A stretch of DNA of 15,915 bases from Tychonema litorale BBK16. Lineage in GTDB: Bacteria; Cyanobacteriota; Cyanobacteriia; Cyanobacteriales; Microcoleaceae. The stretch lies in contig NZ_JAKJHX010000011.1 in NCBI RefSeq assembly GCF_021648855.1, positions 1-15,915 on the forward strand, read 5' to 3'. Positions 13,266 through 15,915 of the stretch are shown here, in pieces (position 1 is the stretch's first letter; the number at the start of each line of letters is the position of its first letter). The notes beneath the pieces are model-generated. The model ran no database searches. It saw only the letters and a list, made by a program, of their open reading frames with translations, and was not told the origin of the DNA. Both the position numbers and the translations under genes were made by a program.

Positions 13266-13343
13266 TGTTGGGTTTCGTTCCTCAACCCAACCTACCTTAC
13301 TAACTAATCTGTAGGTTGGGTTGAGTGATAGCGAAACCCAACA
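13266..13343. repeat. MITE-like inverted repeat between convergent genes
   Basis: TGTTGGGTTTCG (13266-13277) pairs with CGAAACCCAACA (13332-13343), and CTCAACCCAACCTAC (13281-13295) pairs with GTAGGTTGGGTTGAG (13311-13325), both perfectly, around a 15-nt loop. The GTAGGTTGGGTTGAG...AAACCCAAC motif is widespread between cyanobacterial genes as a hairpin repeat. Here it sits exactly between two gene ends and probably also stops or stabilises both transcripts. Confidence 0.85.
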
Positions 13344-13354
13344 CTACATTAAGG

Positions 13355-14809
13355 TTATATGACCAATTCACTCTTATCAACTATCAATTCTAGCTGTTCT
13401 TCCGGTACAGATTCTACCGATGCAATTTCTTCCACTGGTATTCCCAAAACATCGCTGTACAACTGGACATATTTCTTGGCAGAAATATCCCAGCTAAAAT
13501 CTTCTCTCATACCGCGCTGTTGCAGTTCTTTCCACTTATCTTTGTAGCGGAAACCTTCCCAAGTTCGGATCATGCAGGTGAATAAGTCTAGGGGTTCGTA
13601 GCGATCGAAGCAGTAACCCGTACCTGTATTATTGATTGGATCATTGTGCGACACTGTATCCACTAAACCGCCTGTGCGACGCACCATGGGGACGCATCCG
13701 TAGCGGAGGGCGAGCATTTGGCTGATGCCACAGGGCTCGAAACGACTCGGCATTAGGAAGGTGTCACAGCCTGCGTATACGCGACGGGAGAGGGCTTCGT
13801 TGTAGAGTAGTTGGGTGGACATCCGGCCGGGATAGCGGGCTGTCATTTGCCAGAGTTGGGTTTCGTAGTAGCGATCGCCAGTTCCGAGTACAATAAACTG
13901 AGCATCGGTATAGGCCATGAAGCGATCGAGCATTTGGATGATTAAATCCAGCCCCTTTTGTTCCACTAGCCGCGTCACCATGCCGATCAAAAAAGCACCT
14001 TTATTCACTTCCAATCCGACTTCTTCTTGCAGCGCAATTTTGTTGGCAGGGCGCTTTTCCAGCGTATCCGCAGTGAAATTTTGAGTAATGTACTTGTCAG
14101 TTTCTGGGTTATAAGACTCAGTATCAATTCCATTCAAAATTCCCGATACCTTGTCGCCCAAAAAAGACAGCAAACCTTCTAGTTGTTCTCCGTAAGCTGC
14201 TGTTTTTATTTGTTGGGCATAAGTTGGGGAAACTGTATTTACTCGATCGGCAAACTGTACCGCCGCAGCCATTGTATTATGACCTTGCATATACCAAGGA
14301 CACCAAGTCATCTGCTCCAAACGCCAGCGCCACGGCCCTTGATATGCTAAATTGTGAATAGTAAAAACAGTGCTAATATCCGGGTCTTGGTTCATCCAAA
14401 CAGGGATCATTCCCGTATGCCAATCGTGACAGTGAATAATTTGTGGCTTCCAGTGATTCCAAGAAAATTCCGCAGCAGCATTGGAAAAGAAAGTAAACCT
14501 CCAATCTTCATCTAAACCACCGTAAACGCGGCGGGGCAAGAAAGATGGGTGTTGCAATAAATATAAAGGAACATCGGTGCCTGGCAAAACAGTTTCAAAG
14601 ATGGAGAAGGTTTCAAACATTGCTGCGCCTTCGTAAACCGCTTTTTTGGGAACATCCATTTTGTCGGGGATGAACCCGTAGTATGGCATGAAGATGCGGA
14701 CATCGTGGCCCATGCGTCGTAGGAATTTGGGCAAAGCCCCGACGACATCCCCCATACCGCCGACTTTGGCTAGGGGTGCTGCTTCGGCAGATACAAATAA
14801 AATTCGCAT
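13355..14809 (-). CDS. glgA: Glycogen synthase (ADP-glucose type, GT5)
   Basis: The 484-residue protein matches bacterial/plastid glycogen (starch) synthases over its full length. It transfers glucose from ADP-glucose to the growing alpha-1,4-glucan in the cytoplasm. The N-terminus carries MRILFVSAEAAPLAKVGGMGDV, with the K-x-G-G substrate-binding motif at 15-18, and HCHDWHTGMIP follows. The C-terminal domain holds VTRLVEQKGLDLI, LMPSRFEPCGISQM and RTGGLVDTVSHND, with the glutamate of SRFEPCG at the nucleotide site. Length is normal for cyanobacterial GlgA; which of the two usual paralogues it is cannot be told. The C-terminus is a short acidic tail. The start codon has no clear ribosome binding site, common in this group. 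The gene diverges from the S9 peptidase gene, and a 14-bp palindrome lies 26 bp upstream. Confidence 0.97.
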   Translation of the reverse strand: MRILFVSAEAAPLAKVGGMGDVVGALPKFLRRMGHDVRIFMPYYGFIPDKMDVPKKAVYEGAAMFETFSIFETVLPGTDVPLYLLQHPSFLPRRVYGGLDEDWRFTFFSNAAAEFSWNHWKPQIIHCHDWHTGMIPVWMNQDPDISTVFTIHNLAYQGPWRWRLEQMTWCPWYMQGHNTMAAAVQFADRVNTVSPTYAQQIKTAAYGEQLEGLLSFLGDKVSGILNGIDTESYNPETDKYITQNFTADTLEKRPANKIALQEEVGLEVNKGAFLIGMVTRLVEQKGLDLIIQMLDRFMAYTDAQFIVLGTGDRYYETQLWQMTARYPGRMSTQLLYNEALSRRVYAGCDTFLMPSRFEPCGISQMLALRYGCVPMVRRTGGLVDTVSHNDPINNTGTGYCFDRYEPLDLFTCMIRTWEGFRYKDKWKELQQRGMREDFSWDISAKKYVQLYSDVLGIPVEEIASVESVPEEQLELIVDKSELVI

Positions 14810-14834
14810 TATTTTTTTGCGTTCCTTCAGATAG

Positions 14835-14848
14835 TTAGTCTAGACTAA
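14835..14848. promoter_or_regulatory. 14-bp perfect palindrome, possible operator
   Basis: TTAGTCTAGACTAA is its own complement and lies in the 121-bp gap between the divergent glgA and S9 peptidase genes, 26 bp from the glgA start. Such a site could bind a dimeric regulator; none is identified. Confidence 0.35.
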
Positions 14849-14930
14849 GTTTAAATGGGTAGTGGCACAATATTACGGTAAAATGCAAATATAAATTTAT
14901 TTGTTCTAAAAACACAACTGCTTCAACTAT

Positions 14931-15915
14931 ATGAACACAATATCACCTTACGGCTCTTGGAAATCGCCAATTACCTCAGATTTAATTGTTTCGGGAACTG
15001 TAGGATTGGGACAAATTGCGATCGACGGTGATGACATCTACTGGGTAGAAGGCAGACCTTCGGAAGCAGGAAGAAGCGTCATCATGCGCCGCACTCCCGA
15101 TGGTATAATCAGCGATGTGACACCGCCACCTTTTAATGTTCGGACTCGCGTTCATGAATATGGCAGCGGTTCCTTTGCTGTTGCTAGCGGTGTGGTATAT
15201 TTTTCTCATTTTGCCGACCAACGCATTTATTCTCAAGCATTAGATTCCCAGCCAGAACCTCTCACGCCTGCGGTTAATTGTCGGTATGCTGATGGGATAG
15301 TTGACAAGGAAAGAAATCGCCTGATTTGTGTGCGCGAAGACCATACAGGGAAAGGTGAATCTGTCAATACTATTGTTAGTATTAATTTAGCTAATGGTGA
15401 AGATATTCGGATTTTAAGTGAGGGCAATGATTTTTATGCTTCCCCGCGTTTGAGTCCTGATGGTTCTCGTTTTTGTTGGATTAGTTGGAACCATCCAAAT
15501 ATGCCTTGGGATGGGACAGAATTGTGGGTAGCCGACATTAATGCTGATGGTAGTTTAGAGGGTGAACAGTTAGTTTCTGGTGGATTGGAAGAGTCTATTT
15601 TTCAACCTGAATGGTCGCCGGATGGAGTTTTGTATTTTGTTTCTGATAGGTCGAATTGGTGGAATATTTATAGAATAACTCTCAATTCCCCCTTGGCAAG
15701 GGAAGAGGATGGAACCCCCCTCAATCCCCCCTTGGCAAGGGAGGAGGCTGGAACCCCCCTCAATTCCCCCTTGGCAAGGGGGGAGGATGGAACCCCCCTC
15801 AATCCCCCCTTGCTAAGGGGGGAGGATGGAACCCCCCTCAATCCCCCCTTGCTAAGGGAAGAGGATGGAACCCCCCTCAATCCCCCCTTGCTAAGGGGGG
15901 AGGATGGAACCCCCC
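14931..15915 (+). CDS. S9-family peptidase (prolyl-oligopeptidase type), N-terminal part
   Basis: The gene runs off the right edge; 328 complete codons are visible. The protein starts [20 protein letters not shown] and continues with beta-propeller-like blades, for example [47 protein letters not shown] and [19 protein letters not shown]. This is the N-terminal propeller of dipeptidyl-aminopeptidase/acylaminoacyl-peptidase proteins; the Ser-Asp-His hydrolase domain would lie beyond the window. From residue 251 the frame enters six tandem 39-bp repeats, each read in frame as 13 residues of the kind [13 protein letters not shown]. The insert follows the conserved-looking NIYRIT of a propeller blade. 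Whether the gene recovers a normal frame after the repeats cannot be seen. There is no signal peptide. No clear ribosome binding site precedes the ATG. Confidence 0.85.
   Translation, partial: MNTISPYGSWKSPITSDLIVSGTVGLGQIAIDGDDIYWVEGRPSEAGRSVIMRRTPDGIISDVTPPPFNVRTRVHEYGSGSFAVASGVVYFSHFADQRIYSQALDSQPEPLTPAVNCRYADGIVDKERNRLICVREDHTGKGESVNTIVSINLANGEDIRILSEGNDFYASPRLSPDGSRFCWISWNHPNMPWDGTELWVADINADGSLEGEQLVSGGLEESIFQPEWSPDGVLYFVSDRSNWWNIYRITLNSPLAREEDGTPLNPPLAREEAGTPLNSPLARGEDGTPLNPPLLRGEDGTPLNPPLLREEDGTPLNPPLLRGEDGTP
15681..15914. repeat. Six tandem 39-bp hairpin repeats inside the S9 peptidase gene
   Basis: Units begin at 15681, 15720, 15759, 15798, 15837 and 15876. Each holds a C-run, TTGGCAAGG or TTGCTAAGG, a G/A-rich run, then GATGGAACCCCC (unit 2 has GCTGG instead of GATGG). 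The C-run and G-run of one unit can pair. Units 1-3 have TTGGCAA, units 4-6 TTGCTAA, which suggests stepwise duplication. The unit length is a multiple of three, so the reading frame stays open. The array reaches the window edge and may be longer. Confidence 0.95.

Noticed and set aside
15668..15880. Minus-strand open frame encoding repeated LRGVPSS-type residues
   Set aside because: It exists only because the 39-bp repeat is open in several frames; it lies entirely within the S9 peptidase gene.
15681..15914. CRISPR-like array
   Set aside because: Units follow each other directly with no spacers, and the 39-bp period is read in frame. It is a tandem repeat.

Overview
The window looks like chromosomal DNA of a filamentous cyanobacterium, probably of the Oscillatoria/Microcoleus kind. 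The signs are at least eleven HIP1 octamers (GCGATCGC), a 47-residue high-light-inducible protein with a textbook HLR1 (RpaB) site, a Ycf66-family membrane protein, a DUF1824-family protein next to glgA, a GGGCATA heptamer run, and several intergenic hairpin repeats of the cyanobacterial type. The exact genus cannot be read from the sequence.

Layout. 1-1000: a CheY-like single-domain response regulator lies between two convergent IS200/IS605-type right ends; the one on its right belongs to a 5'-truncated tnpB remnant. 1200-2110: a tiny membrane protein, a small zinc-ribbon protein, a convergent terminator and the minus-strand hli gene with its HLR1 promoter. 2274-7969: a same-strand block with a 1060-aa WGR/HEAT-type protein, a Ycf66-family protein, a hicA-hicB toxin-antitoxin pair and a SWIM zinc-finger protein. 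WGR and SWIM proteins resemble the MolR/YehI and YehQ parts of the enterobacterial yeh cluster, but no MoxR ATPase or VWA protein is present here.

7970-11603: the most unusual part. About 600 bp without a convincing gene hold two long rod-like RNA structures, the second behind a good sigma70-type promoter. Then come a NYN/PIN-like nuclease, an intergenic hairpin repeat, a full RNase III and, 37 nt later, a retron-type reverse transcriptase with a ~120-residue coiled-coil-like N-terminal extension. The retron-type signatures (NCAHGF, YADD, VTG) are clear, but there is no room for an msr-msd RNA directly upstream of the RT gene, so any template RNA must lie elsewhere. The structured segments at 7990-8218, 8296-8501 and 9177-9288 are the candidates. 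A unit of structured RNA, nuclease, RNase III and RT is a hypothesis, not a demonstrated system.

11730-15915: ordinary metabolism. A membrane-anchored polysaccharide deacetylase (minus), a DUF1824-family protein (plus), a strong inverted repeat, glycogen synthase glgA (minus) and, divergent from it, the 5' part of an S9-family peptidase gene. That gene carries six in-frame tandem copies of a 39-bp hairpin repeat at the window's right edge.
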